Shown piece by piece: positions 55,076-63,278 of a stretch of 64,000 nt of DNA. The stretch spans positions 1-64,000 of the forward strand of contig NZ_JAMWMR010000018.1 of the NCBI RefSeq assembly GCF_023887685.1. Direction: 5' to 3'. The notes below the pieces were generated by a model. That model was not told the origin of the DNA and did not search any database. It saw nothing but the letters and a program-made list of their open reading frames with translations. This stretch comes from Streptomyces macrolidinus (GTDB taxonomy: Bacteria > Actinomycetota > Actinomycetes > Streptomycetales > Streptomycetaceae). How positions within the stretch are numbered: the first letter of the stretch is position 1; each line of letters starts with the position of its first letter. Made by a program: the position numbers and the translations under genes.

Positions 55076-56584
55076 GTGACGCCGCCAATGCCGATGGGCG
55101 TGGTGGGAGCCGCGGGCGGGACGTCCGGCGGCGACCTGGTGCTGCCGCTGGTGGCCGTGGGGACCGCCGTGGCCCTGGCCGGGTACGCGTCGCTGCGGCG
55201 CGGGCTGCGCGCGAGGACGCGGACGACACCGGGCGGGCGGACGCCGACCGTCGTACCGCTGGACGAACTCGACCGGCGCGCCGGGGACTCGCTCGTCGCG
55301 ATCGACGACTGTGTGCGGACGAGCCGAGAGGAACTCTCGTACGTCACCGCGCGATGGGGCGAGGAAGCCGTGCATGCGCATGTGGCGGCCGTGGAGTTCG
55401 CCGCGGCGGAGCTGGCCGCCGCGTTCCGGGCGCGGCATCAGCTCGACGAGGGGGCGGGGGCGAGGCGGGAGCTGCTGGAGGAGATCGTCGCGCGATGCGA
55501 CGCGGCGGGGCGGCGGCTGGACGCGGAGGCGCCCGGGTTCGACGGGACACGGGCGCTGGAGCGGGCCGCGCGGGAGGCGGTGGAGTACGCCGAGACGCGG
55601 TTCCGGCGGCGGGCGGCGCGGGCCGTGGACACGGACGGCGTGCTCGCCGAGCTGCGCGAGCGCTGTGCCCTGGCCGCGTATCTGCCGGTGGCGGGCCATG
55701 ACGAACAGGCCAAGGACCGGCTGGTGTTCGCCACGACGTGTCTCAACGGGGCGCGCCGGGCCCTGGACCGGGACGAGATCGAGCACGCGGTGGCCCGGCT
55801 GCGGGCGGCGGAGGCCGCCGTCGACCAGGCGGGAGTGCTGACGGACGGCATCGCCCGGCTCGCGACGGAGCTGGCCACCGCGACGCGGAAGCTGCCCGCC
55901 GCTCTCGCCGCCACGGCCAGGGATCTGGCCGAGGCCCGCGCACTCCTGGACACGCAGGGCGCCCGAGCGGATCTGCGGGGGCGGATCGCGTACGGGGAGT
56001 CGGTGGTGGAGGCGCTCCGGGCCGAGGCTCCCGCCGCCGCGCGGGGGTGGCGCGATCCGGTGGGGGCGCTGCGGCGGATCGAGCACGTGTCGACCGGGCT
56101 GGACCGGGCCCTCGCGCGCACCCCGGACGGCTCGCGGGCCCTGGCCCGGCTGGAGCGGGCGCTGCTGACCGCGCGCAGTACGGTCGCCGCCGCGGCGGAC
56201 CATGTGACGGCGTACCGAGGCGCGGTCGGCGTGGAGGCGCGGACGCGGCTCGCGGAGGCGGAGCGGCGGCTGCGGGAGGCGGAGAACACGGAGCGGCCCC
56301 CCGTACCGGCCCCGTCCGCCGCCCTCGCCGACGCCCGTGAGGCAGACACCCAGGCCCGACAGGCCCGGCAGCTCGCGGAGCGGGACGTACGGACGTACGG
56401 GACGCCGTACGGCGAGAGCCTGGAGACCGGCGGCGCCGTACTCGGCGGCATCCTGCTCCGCGCCCGCCCCGGCCGGGACACCGGCGGCCCCGCGAGCTAC
56501 GGCGGACCGGGCACACGCGGGCGCAGGAACTGCGGCGAACTGTTCCACACGCCCCGACACCCGCCCGGCGAAGGAACCGGCTAG
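55076..56584 (+). CDS. Membrane-anchored coiled-coil protein resembling the tail of TPM-domain proteins
   Basis: This 502-residue protein has one N-terminal transmembrane helix (LVLPLVAVGTAVALAGYASL) followed by about 400 residues of charged Ala/Arg/Glu-rich helix, likely coiled coil (LDELDRRAGDSLVAIDDCVRTSREEL). The tail is Gly/Pro-rich and disordered. Streptomyces TPM-phosphatase-domain proteins end with a very similar helical region and DDCVRTSREEL-like stretch, but the TPM domain is missing here. GTG at 55076 has no clear ribosome site. It is convergent with the phosphatase at 56595 with 10 nt between. Confidence 0.7.
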   Translation: MTPPMPMGVVGAAGGTSGGDLVLPLVAVGTAVALAGYASLRRGLRARTRTTPGGRTPTVVPLDELDRRAGDSLVAIDDCVRTSREELSYVTARWGEEAVHAHVAAVEFAAAELAAAFRARHQLDEGAGARRELLEEIVARCDAAGRRLDAEAPGFDGTRALERAAREAVEYAETRFRRRAARAVDTDGVLAELRERCALAAYLPVAGHDEQAKDRLVFATTCLNGARRALDRDEIEHAVARLRAAEAAVDQAGVLTDGIARLATELATATRKLPAALAATARDLAEARALLDTQGARADLRGRIAYGESVVEALRAEAPAAARGWRDPVGALRRIEHVSTGLDRALARTPDGSRALARLERALLTARSTVAAAADHVTAYRGAVGVEARTRLAEAERRLREAENTERPPVPAPSAALADAREADTQARQARQLAERDVRTYGTPYGESLETGGAVLGGILLRARPGRDTGGPASYGGPGTRGRRNCGELFHTPRHPPGEGTG

Positions 56585-56594
56585 AGGGAGCCGT

Positions 56595-59183
56595 CTAGTA
56601 CAGGCTCAGCAGTGCCTCCGTCGGGTCCATCGCGTGGCTGTCGCCGTCCGGGAGCGGTAGTTCGAACCACACTGTCTTGCCGTGCGGGGTGCGGCGTGAG
56701 CCCCAGCCTGCGGAGAGCAGGCCGACCAGTTGCAGTCCTCGGCCGCCCTCGTCGGTGTCGCGGGCGCGGCGGCGGCGCGGTTGGACCAGGCCCGCGTCCC
56801 ACACCTCGCACACCAGCGTCCGGTCGAGGAGCAGCCGCAGCCGGATCTCGCCCTCCCCGTACCGCAGGGCGTTGGTCACCAGCTCGCTGACCAGCAGCTC
56901 CGCCGTGTCCACGAGGGGTTCAAGGCCCCAGCCGGTGAGTTGGGCGCGTGCGTACTCGCGGGCGCGGCCGACGCTGCGCGGCTCGCGCGGCAGGGTCCAG
57001 TCGCCGACGGACTCGGCGGGCAGGCCCTGGATGCGTGCCATCAGCAGCGCGATGTCGTCCTCGCCGTGGTGGGTGTCGAGGGTGGTCAGGACGTGGTCGC
57101 AGACGTCCTCCAGCGGCCTGCTGGAGTCGGTGAGCGCTCCGACGAACGCCTGGAGGCCCTCGTCCAGCGGATGGTCGCGGGACTCGACCAGCCCGTCCGT
57201 GTAGAGCGCGAGCAGCGCGCCCTCGGGCAGTTCGACCTCCACCTCCTCGAACGGCTCGCCGCCCACGCCGAGCGGCATCCCGGGCGGCACGTCCAGCATC
57301 AGCGCGGGCTCGCCCGGCTCGACGAGGACCGGGGGCAGATGGCCCGCGTTGGCGAAGGTGCAGCGGCGCGTCACCGGGTCGTAGACCGCGTACACACAGG
57401 TCGCGAGGTACACCTCGGACAGCTCCGCGTCGCGCGGCTGGCGGGATGTGCGCCCGGCTTCCGACGGGGCGCCGAGGCCGCGCGCGATCTCGTCCAACGC
57501 GGAGAGCACCTCGGCGGGTTCGAGGTCGAGCAGGGCCAACGTACGGACCGCCGTACGGAGTTCGCCCATCGCCACGGCGGCGCGCAGCCCGCGGCCCATG
57601 ACGTCGCCGACGACCAACGCGGTGCGGTGGCCCGGCAGTTCGATGACGTCGAACCAGTCGCCGCCGACCTCGGTCGCCGCGTTGCCCGGCAGATAGCGGC
57701 AGGCGATGTCGAGCCCGGAGGCCTCGGGGTCGCCCGGCGGCAGCAGGGAGCGCTGCAGGATCAGCGCCCGTTCGTGCTCGCGGCGGTACAGGCGCGCGTT
57801 GTCGATACAGACCGCGGCGCGCGCGGCCAGTTCCACGGCGAGCCCGCGGTCCCGTTCGCCGAACGGCTCGCTGCCCTTCGTACGGCAGAACTGGGCGAGG
57901 CCGACCACGGTGTCGTGGGCGACCATGGGCACCGCGAGCGTGGACTGGATCAGCCCGCCGTCCTCGGCCGGGATGTACCGGGGGCGCCCGGTGCGCAGGG
58001 CCGCCGCCCAGGGCGAGTTGAAGGCGTAGTGGTGGACGGAGCCGACGGGTACGGGCGCGGGGCCGGTGGCGAAGGGCACGCCCGAGACCGCGCTGGAGAA
58101 GGCGACGCGCCGCAACTCGACGCTTCCGTCGGTGAGTCCGGGCGGTGTCTCGTCGCCGACCAGCAGCCCTTGGTGGAGGTCGACGGTGGCGAGGTCGCAG
58201 AAGCCGGGCACGACCACGTCGAGGAGTTCGCGTGCGGTGGTCTCCAGGTCGAGGGAGTTGCCGATGCGGGCGCCCGCCTCGTTGAGGAGTGCGAGGTTGC
58301 GGCGGGCGGCGGCGGCCTCGCGGGCGGCGGCGCGGCGGCCGGTGACATCGGTACTGAGCCAGGCGACGCCGAGGGTGCGCCCGCTGCCGCTGTGGACGCG
58401 GTAGAGGTTGGCGGACCAGTGCTTGCGCTCGTCGGAGCCGGGGACGAAGCCCGTGACATGCATGTCCGTGATCGACTCGCCGGTCTCCAGGACGCGCCGC
58501 AGGGTCGCGGCCACGCGGTCGGCCTCCGCCGCCGGCAGGTAGTCGTGGACGCGACGGCCGCGGTGGTCGTCCGGGGTGCCGCCGAAGACGGAGGCGAAGC
58601 GCTGGTTGGCGCGCCGCACCCGCAGTTCGGTGTCGATCAGCAGGAACCCGAAGGGAGATTGACCGAAAATCGCCTGCGAGGCGGCGAGGTCGGTCTCGAT
58701 CCGGCGCAGCGTGTGGACGTCCACGACGATGCACACGGCGGCCCGCTCGCCCTCCTCGGTGGCCGTGGGCATCACATAGACCTCGGCGAGCCCCTCCGTC
58801 CCGGCCGCATCGGGCGCCCGGAAGGGGACGACACCCGTCCACTCCCGGCCATCGAGAATCTCGGCCATCTTGCGCTGGCCGCGCTCGCGCAGTTCGGGTG
58901 CGATGAACGCCTCGATGGGATCCATGCCGACGGCCCGCTCGGCGGGGATGCCGAACAACTGCTCGGCCCGCAGGCTCCACTGGTCGACATGCCCGTCGGG
59001 ACCGATGGAGAACGACGCGACCTTTATGTAGTCGTACATGGAGCCAGGCGGGCTGACCTGCCACAACGTGCCGCTCGCGGCATCGCGAAGTTCGGCGGCC
59101 ACGGCAGCGTCAGTCGTGGCCGCTGCCCTCGCGCCGTCCGACGGGTCCTCGGACTCCGTGGCCTTCGCTGGTATCTCGCTCAC
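56595..59183 (-). CDS. PAS-PAS-GAF-SpoIIE phosphatase with C-terminal RsbW-like ATPase domain
   Basis: This 862-residue soluble regulator has two PAS domains (about residues 45-150 and 165-280, including QAIFGQSPFGFLLIDTELRV) and a GAF domain (about 300-460). A PP2C-type SpoIIE phosphatase domain follows (EVGGDWFDVIELPG, VVGDVMGRG, FANAGHLPP, LYTDGLVE, with metal Asp residues). The C-terminal HATPase_c has ELVTNALRYGEG. The layout is that of Streptomyces phosphatases that act on anti-anti-sigma factors while also carrying an anti-sigma-like ATPase. GTG at 59183 follows GGAGGGG and excludes the longer frame to 59324. Confidence 0.93.
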   Translation of the reverse strand: MSEIPAKATESEDPSDGARAAATTDAAVAAELRDAASGTLWQVSPPGSMYDYIKVASFSIGPDGHVDQWSLRAEQLFGIPAERAVGMDPIEAFIAPELRERGQRKMAEILDGREWTGVVPFRAPDAAGTEGLAEVYVMPTATEEGERAAVCIVVDVHTLRRIETDLAASQAIFGQSPFGFLLIDTELRVRRANQRFASVFGGTPDDHRGRRVHDYLPAAEADRVAATLRRVLETGESITDMHVTGFVPGSDERKHWSANLYRVHSGSGRTLGVAWLSTDVTGRRAAAREAAAARRNLALLNEAGARIGNSLDLETTARELLDVVVPGFCDLATVDLHQGLLVGDETPPGLTDGSVELRRVAFSSAVSGVPFATGPAPVPVGSVHHYAFNSPWAAALRTGRPRYIPAEDGGLIQSTLAVPMVAHDTVVGLAQFCRTKGSEPFGERDRGLAVELAARAAVCIDNARLYRREHERALILQRSLLPPGDPEASGLDIACRYLPGNAATEVGGDWFDVIELPGHRTALVVGDVMGRGLRAAVAMGELRTAVRTLALLDLEPAEVLSALDEIARGLGAPSEAGRTSRQPRDAELSEVYLATCVYAVYDPVTRRCTFANAGHLPPVLVEPGEPALMLDVPPGMPLGVGGEPFEEVEVELPEGALLALYTDGLVESRDHPLDEGLQAFVGALTDSSRPLEDVCDHVLTTLDTHHGEDDIALLMARIQGLPAESVGDWTLPREPRSVGRAREYARAQLTGWGLEPLVDTAELLVSELVTNALRYGEGEIRLRLLLDRTLVCEVWDAGLVQPRRRRARDTDEGGRGLQLVGLLSAGWGSRRTPHGKTVWFELPLPDGDSHAMDPTEALLSLY

Positions 59184-59504
59184 GCGAACCGTCCCCTCCA
59201 GCTCACCGCGTCCGGCACCGGTCACCGAGGGCGGCTGCCCGCAGTATCCAGCACTGCGGCGCCGCGCAACACGGTGTTCACGATCACACCATGGTCCCGA
59301 TGGCTTTCGGACCGGCCGCGCCATACTCCCAGTCTTCTAACCAGGTGATGCCCCCTCGAACCAAAGACTGCCGCCATCGACCCTGGCGTGATCCTTTCGC
59401 TCACCGTGCGCCCCTGGTGCCTCACCGTGCGCCAGCGCAGCGCCACCGCGCACAGGGGGGCGCGATCAGCGGGGACGGGCGGCGCGGGGCGGACGGTGGC
59501 TCGG

Positions 59505-59966
59505 TCAGCCGGAAACCCCCAGTTCGAACCAGACTGTCTTGCCGGGTTCCGCCGGCTCATGGCCCCAGCGGCTCGAGGAGTGGGCGACCAACTGGAGCCC
59601 GCGGCCGTTCTCGTCGTCGGCGCGGGCGGTGCGCTCGCGGGGCGGGTCCGGGAGCGGGTCGGAGACCTCGACGCGCAGGGTGGCGGCGGAGTCGGCGGGG
59701 CGTACGAGGCGGACGCCGATGGGGCCCGTCGCATGCCGCAGTGCGTTGGTCACCAGCTCGCTGACCAGCAGCGCGGCGACCTCGCCGAGCTGATCGAGCC
59801 CCCAGGAGCGCAGTTGCTCCCGGACCGCGGTACGAGCGGTCCGCACCGCACCCGGTTCAGCGGGGAACGTCCACTCGGCGCTTTGACCTTCGGTGTCGAG
59901 CACACCGATCACTTCCCAGACCCAGAAGCCCACCCATGTCCGGTTTCGTGGGGTTAGTGGGCCCAT
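59505..59966 (-). CDS. RsbW-like ATP-binding regulatory protein
   Basis: This 153-residue HATPase_c protein has EWTFPAEPGAVRTARTAVR, N-box LLVSELVTNALRHATG, G-box VSDPLPDPPRER and ENGRGLQLVAHSSSRWG, ending GKTVWFEL. The C-terminal domain of the neighbouring phosphatase has nearly the same GKTVWFELPL and ELVTNALR blocks, so the two are related. ATG at 59966 is given; GTG at 59912 starting VIGVLDTEG is an equally good alternative. It probably regulates a sigma factor or an STAS protein. Confidence 0.82.
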   Translation of the reverse strand: MGPLTPRNRTWVGFWVWEVIGVLDTEGQSAEWTFPAEPGAVRTARTAVREQLRSWGLDQLGEVAALLVSELVTNALRHATGPIGVRLVRPADSAATLRVEVSDPLPDPPRERTARADDENGRGLQLVAHSSSRWGHEPAEPGKTVWFELGVSG

Positions 59967-60096
59967 ACCCGGTATGCGAGGTGCCTTACCGCGCACAAGG
60001 GCGCACGGTGGCACCAACGGCGTACGGGGCGGAGGGCGCGGGGCGCGGGCGCGTCAGGGGAGCAGGACACGGGCCACGCCAGTGGTCGGACAGGGG

Positions 60097-60525
60097 TCAG
60101 GAAGAACAGGCCCGTCCCGGGACGCCCTCGGTGGGCCGCCATTCCGCCAGTACGGCCTCGACCGCCGCCACGTCCTGGTCGAGCCAGTCGACGTCCCAGA
60201 TCTCCTCGGGGGTCAGCCAGCGCAGCTCGTCGTGGTCCTCCAGGGGCTCGGGCACCCCGGCGAGCAGGCGCGCGGTCCACACCCGCAGGACATATCCCGG
60301 CTTCAGGGGCCACTCCCCCGGTACGCGGCCGACCGGCTCCACCGTCACGCCCAACTCCTCGCGCAACTCGCGCGCCAGGGCATGTTCGGGGCTCTCGCCG
60401 GGTTCGACCTTGCCGCCGGGCAGTTCCCAGCGCCCGGCCAGCTCGGGGGGCGCGCTGCGGCGGGCGGCCAGGAGACGGCCTCGGTCCAGCAGGGCACCTC
60501 CGACCACCACGATCGTCTGCGTCAT
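60097..60525 (-). CDS. Nudix hydrolase (MutT/8-oxo-dGTP type)
   Basis: This 142-residue Nudix protein has the motif GGKVEPGESPEHALARELREELGV (positions about 37-60), with all the conserved Gly, Glu and Arg residues. The MutT-like start [22 protein letters not shown] and the RWLTPEEI end also fit. It probably hydrolyses oxidised nucleotides; substrate is inferred from family. ATG at 60525. The upstream SPOR-like gene is on the same strand and 52 nt away, so the two may be cotranscribed. Confidence 0.9.
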   Translation of the reverse strand: MTQTIVVVGGALLDRGRLLAARRSAPPELAGRWELPGGKVEPGESPEHALARELREELGVTVEPVGRVPGEWPLKPGYVLRVWTARLLAGVPEPLEDHDELRWLTPEEIWDVDWLDQDVAAVEAVLAEWRPTEGVPGRACSS

Positions 60526-60577
60526 GCGCCGGAGCCTACGGGAGCGCGGGGCGGGACGGCCGTGCGGGGCGAACCCC

Positions 60578-60769
60578 TCACGTGCTTCCGTTGCTCCCGC
60601 TGCGCCCGATGCGCTCCACCCAGTAGAGCTGCTTGTGGCCGCGGTCCTCGAAACTGTCCACGATCTTCTGGGCCTCGGCGCGGGTCGCGTACCTGCCCAC
60701 GCTGTAGCGGTTGCCGTTGTCGTCCTGCCGGATGATCAGCCAGGGAAGAGTGATCGTGCCGTCGCTCAT
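60578..60769 (-). CDS. SPOR-like mini-protein
   Basis: This 63-residue protein consists almost only of a SPOR-type fold: LIIRQDDNGNRYSVGRYATRAEAQKIVDSFE then QLYWVERI. The order of strand, strand, helix and strand is the SPOR pattern. SPOR domains bind denuded peptidoglycan glycan, but this protein lacks a signal peptide or membrane helix, so an intracellular role is possible. ATG at 60769 has GGAGGGG upstream. Similar short proteins are conserved in Streptomyces. Confidence 0.75.
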   Translation of the reverse strand: MSDGTITLPWLIIRQDDNGNRYSVGRYATRAEAQKIVDSFEDRGHKQLYWVERIGRSGSNGST

Positions 60770-61081
60770 CGCACCCCTCCGCGTCCCGTCCCCGATATCC
60801 GCCGCGCCCCTTCCGAGGGAACCGCATTGCGCATATGCCCGAGCCTACGCCCTGCCTTTACGGAGCGAATACGGGTTTTCACAAAGAGGTTACGCAACCA
60901 GCCACCGGGGAGGGGGCGCACGCCGTCGAACGCGCCGTCGCACACGCCCCCGGCGCACGCCGAGCAGCGCAAAGCCGATCAGGGGTGAGGGCGGAAGGAA
61001 CGACCGAATCCCAACTGCGGCCCGGGATACGGCTATTGAGGGAGAAGCGGACCTCGCGGGAAGAGAGGCGGGTCCGCGCGG
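60770..61081. other. Intergenic region, 312 nt
   Basis: This gap lies between the SPOR-like gene and the GntR regulator, both minus strand. It holds the GntR terminator at 61047 and the promoter region of the SPOR-like gene, where I cannot point to a confident -35/-10 pair. No gene is supported. Confidence 0.5.
61047..61077 (-). terminator. Terminator hairpin of the GntR gene
   Basis: A GCGGACC / GGTCCGC stem, with CGC/GCG continuing beyond a bulge, begins 5 nt after the stop codon at 61082. Confidence 0.6.
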
Positions 61082-61834
61082 CTACTTCACCGGCAGGTGG
61101 TACGCCGCACGGAACCGGTCCGCGGGCACGACCACGTCCGCCGTCTCCACCGGGCGGCCCGAGGCGAAGTACGTCCGCTGGAGCGTCAGCACCACATGGC
61201 CAGGGACGCCGCCCAGCGCCATCAGCTCCTCCGCGAGGCCGGGGCGGGCGCCGACCTCCTCCGTGACGTTGTCCACGATCACGTCGATGGCGGCCATGCG
61301 CTCCACGACGCCCATGCCGCCGAGAGGGCCCTCCTCGGGGAGCATCACGGGCGTGCGGCCGGTCAGGGCGAGCGGCTCCCAGGACGTGGAGAGCATCATC
61401 ACCTCGCCCGCCTCCCGGAACACGTACTTCGTGCGCATCACGCGGTCGCCCGGCTGGATGGCGAGCCGCTCGGCGATGACGCCGCTCGCCTCCGTCTGCT
61501 CGCTGCGCGAGTCCCAGGTGCCGTGCGCCGAGGTGTCCGCCTGCTCCTGACGGAACGGCGTGGCCCCGCTCTCCGGGCGGAAGCCGGAGCGGGCGATGCG
61601 CCGCGGCACGGGCCGCTCCCGGACATAGGTGCCCGAGCCGGAGCGGCCCTCGACGAGCCCCTCGGCCATCAGCACCTTGCGGGCCTCCAGGGCCACCGTG
61701 TCCGAGACGCCGTACTCCTCGCGGATACGGGCCTGGGACGGGAGGCGGGTGTGCGGCGGCAGCAGGCCGTCGGCGATCTTCTTGCGGAGATCACCCGCGA
61801 CCCGCAGATATGCCGGCTGGTCACCGAAAGTCAC
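61082..61834 (-). CDS. GntR/HutC-family regulator with UTRA domain
   Basis: This 250-residue protein has a winged helix at residues 5-70 (AYLRVAGDLRKKIADGLLPPHTRLPSQARIREEYGVSDTVALEARKVL). A UTRA ligand domain follows (RPGDRVMRTKYVF-like, GVIAERLAIQPGD, TYFASGRPVETADVV). HutC-type regulators bind small ligands such as sugars or amino acids; others of this shape (KorSA type) control conjugative elements in Streptomyces, but no such element is seen here. GTG at 61834 follows GAGGGGAG. An 8-bp palindrome at 61852 is a candidate autoregulatory site. Confidence 0.92.
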   Translation of the reverse strand: MTFGDQPAYLRVAGDLRKKIADGLLPPHTRLPSQARIREEYGVSDTVALEARKVLMAEGLVEGRSGSGTYVRERPVPRRIARSGFRPESGATPFRQEQADTSAHGTWDSRSEQTEASGVIAERLAIQPGDRVMRTKYVFREAGEVMMLSTSWEPLALTGRTPVMLPEEGPLGGMGVVERMAAIDVIVDNVTEEVGARPGLAEELMALGGVPGHVVLTLQRTYFASGRPVETADVVVPADRFRAAYHLPVK

Positions 61835-61851
61835 TGGCCGCTCCCCTCAGG

Positions 61852-61859
61852 CTGTACAG
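61852..61859 (-). promoter_or_regulatory. CTGTACAG palindrome upstream of the GntR gene
   Basis: This perfect 8-bp palindrome lies 18 nt before the start codon, followed by ACAG. It could be the regulator's own operator. By-eye evidence only. Confidence 0.35.
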
Positions 61860-61980
61860 ACAGCAACAGATTGGCAACCCTGGGTGGTGCCGCGCAAGCA
61901 GAGGCCAGAGAATCACTCGATGTGATGACATTGCCTGCACAGGGCTTTGCGCAGGCACTTTCTCCCCGTTATGGCGCCCG

Positions 61981-63180
61981 TTACACCCGCTCCTCGCTCC
62001 GGGTGTCTCCGCCGGAACCCTCGCTGTCGTCGCTGTCATGTGACGGAGGGGTGGTAGCGAGGCCCAGAGCCTTGCGTGCGGTGACCGCCTCGCGGCCCTC
62101 CAGCAGCGCGCTGCCCTCGTCGTAGTGGGTGTAGAACGCGTCGGCGTCCGTGGCCTCCGCCGCCTTCCGCCACTCCTCGCGGGCCCGCTCCAGGGCCTTC
62201 GTCTGATCCGCGACGGGCTTGTCGGCGTCGTCCTGCCACTCATGGGTGCGCAGGTTCCGGGTCTGCTCGGTCAGCGCGGCGGCAACCCGCTCCGCCCACG
62301 CCCGGTGGCCCGGCAGGTCGTCCTCGACATCCGCGGTGTCGGGGACGGTGTTCAGGGCGTCGTAGAGCAGGACGTCCGCCTGCAGATAGGCGAGTTGGTC
62401 CCCGGCCAGGGTCGTGGCGTCGCGGCGCAGCGAGCCGGTGAGCCTGCTCTTGGCGTCGGTGTGGCCGAACATGCAGTTGATGTCGCGGTCGCCGAAGCGC
62501 CAACTCTCCCGCGTGGGCGTGAAGTAGTAGACGTCGACGTAGTCGGGGATCGCCCAGAAGTCCATGGCGTAGGCGCTCTGGAGCGTGAAGCACTTCTCCT
62601 CGGCGATCTCGGTGAGCGTGGCGGTGCCGGGGTAACGGGTGCCGGTCAGCTCGTAGTCGGCGAACACCTCGGCCTGGTGCCTGCCGGAGCAGGACACCGT
62701 GCGGACGTCGTACGGCTCGCCCTCCAGCGACCCACCGGGCACGTCGAAGCACTCGCCCTTCTTCACGGAGAACGTCACGCTGTCGCGCGCCCCGTCCTTG
62801 ACGCCCTCCCAGAACTCCGACGCGCTGCCCGTCGCGAAGAACAGCACCAGCAGCGCGAGCCCGAGCGAGGACGTCGCGATTCCGCCGATCGCGAGCCCCC
62901 GGCCGCGCTCGCCGCGCCGCTTGATCTGCGCGAGCGCGATCAGCCCGAGGATCAGCCCGACGGCGGGCAGGAAGCACATGATGCCGAGGACGAGCGCGGC
63001 GACCGCGAGCCCGTTGACCGGCGCCGGACGGTGGTACGGGGCGTACCCCTGGCCCCAGGGCTGGTACGGGAGCCCGTTCCCGTACGGCGGCCCGTACGGC
63101 TGCCCGTACGGCTGCCCGTACGCACCCTGCGGAGGGGGGTCCTGGGGCTGCTGGGGGCCGGGAGGCGGGGGTATGGCCAC
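61981..63180 (-). CDS. DUF4190-type membrane protein with C-terminal septum-formation-like domain
   Basis: This 399-residue protein has a cytoplasmic Pro/Gln/Tyr/Gly-rich N-terminus with tandem YGQP/YGPP units. A DUF4190 helical hairpin (about residues 60-125: NGLAVAALVLGIMCFLPAVGLILGLIAL, then GLAIGGIATSSLGLALLVLFF) follows. The large outer domain contains GECFDVPG, VSCSGRHQAEVFADY and CMFGH, cysteines in the pattern of septum-formation (PF13845-like) domains. GTG at 63180 follows GAGGAG, so the frame to 63285 is not used. An envelope role is likely; no specific activity is shown. Confidence 0.82.
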   Translation of the reverse strand: MAIPPPPGPQQPQDPPPQGAYGQPYGQPYGPPYGNGLPYQPWGQGYAPYHRPAPVNGLAVAALVLGIMCFLPAVGLILGLIALAQIKRRGERGRGLAIGGIATSSLGLALLVLFFATGSASEFWEGVKDGARDSVTFSVKKGECFDVPGGSLEGEPYDVRTVSCSGRHQAEVFADYELTGTRYPGTATLTEIAEEKCFTLQSAYAMDFWAIPDYVDVYYFTPTRESWRFGDRDINCMFGHTDAKSRLTGSLRRDATTLAGDQLAYLQADVLLYDALNTVPDTADVEDDLPGHRAWAERVAAALTEQTRNLRTHEWQDDADKPVADQTKALERAREEWRKAAEATDADAFYTHYDEGSALLEGREAVTARKALGLATTPPSHDSDDSEGSGGDTRSEERV

Positions 63181-63278
63181 GAGTACGGGCTCCTCGTCCG
63201 AATGTGGAGAACTGGTGTACGAGCCGCATGGTACGGCGAGCGCAGGACAGGGCGCCCCCGATCGACAACCCTGTTCCC

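Noticed and set aside
56730-59348. 872-residue plus-strand ORF opposite the SpoIIE phosphatase
   Set aside because: It is a shadow frame; the minus strand contains PAS, GAF, PP2C and ATPase motifs in order.
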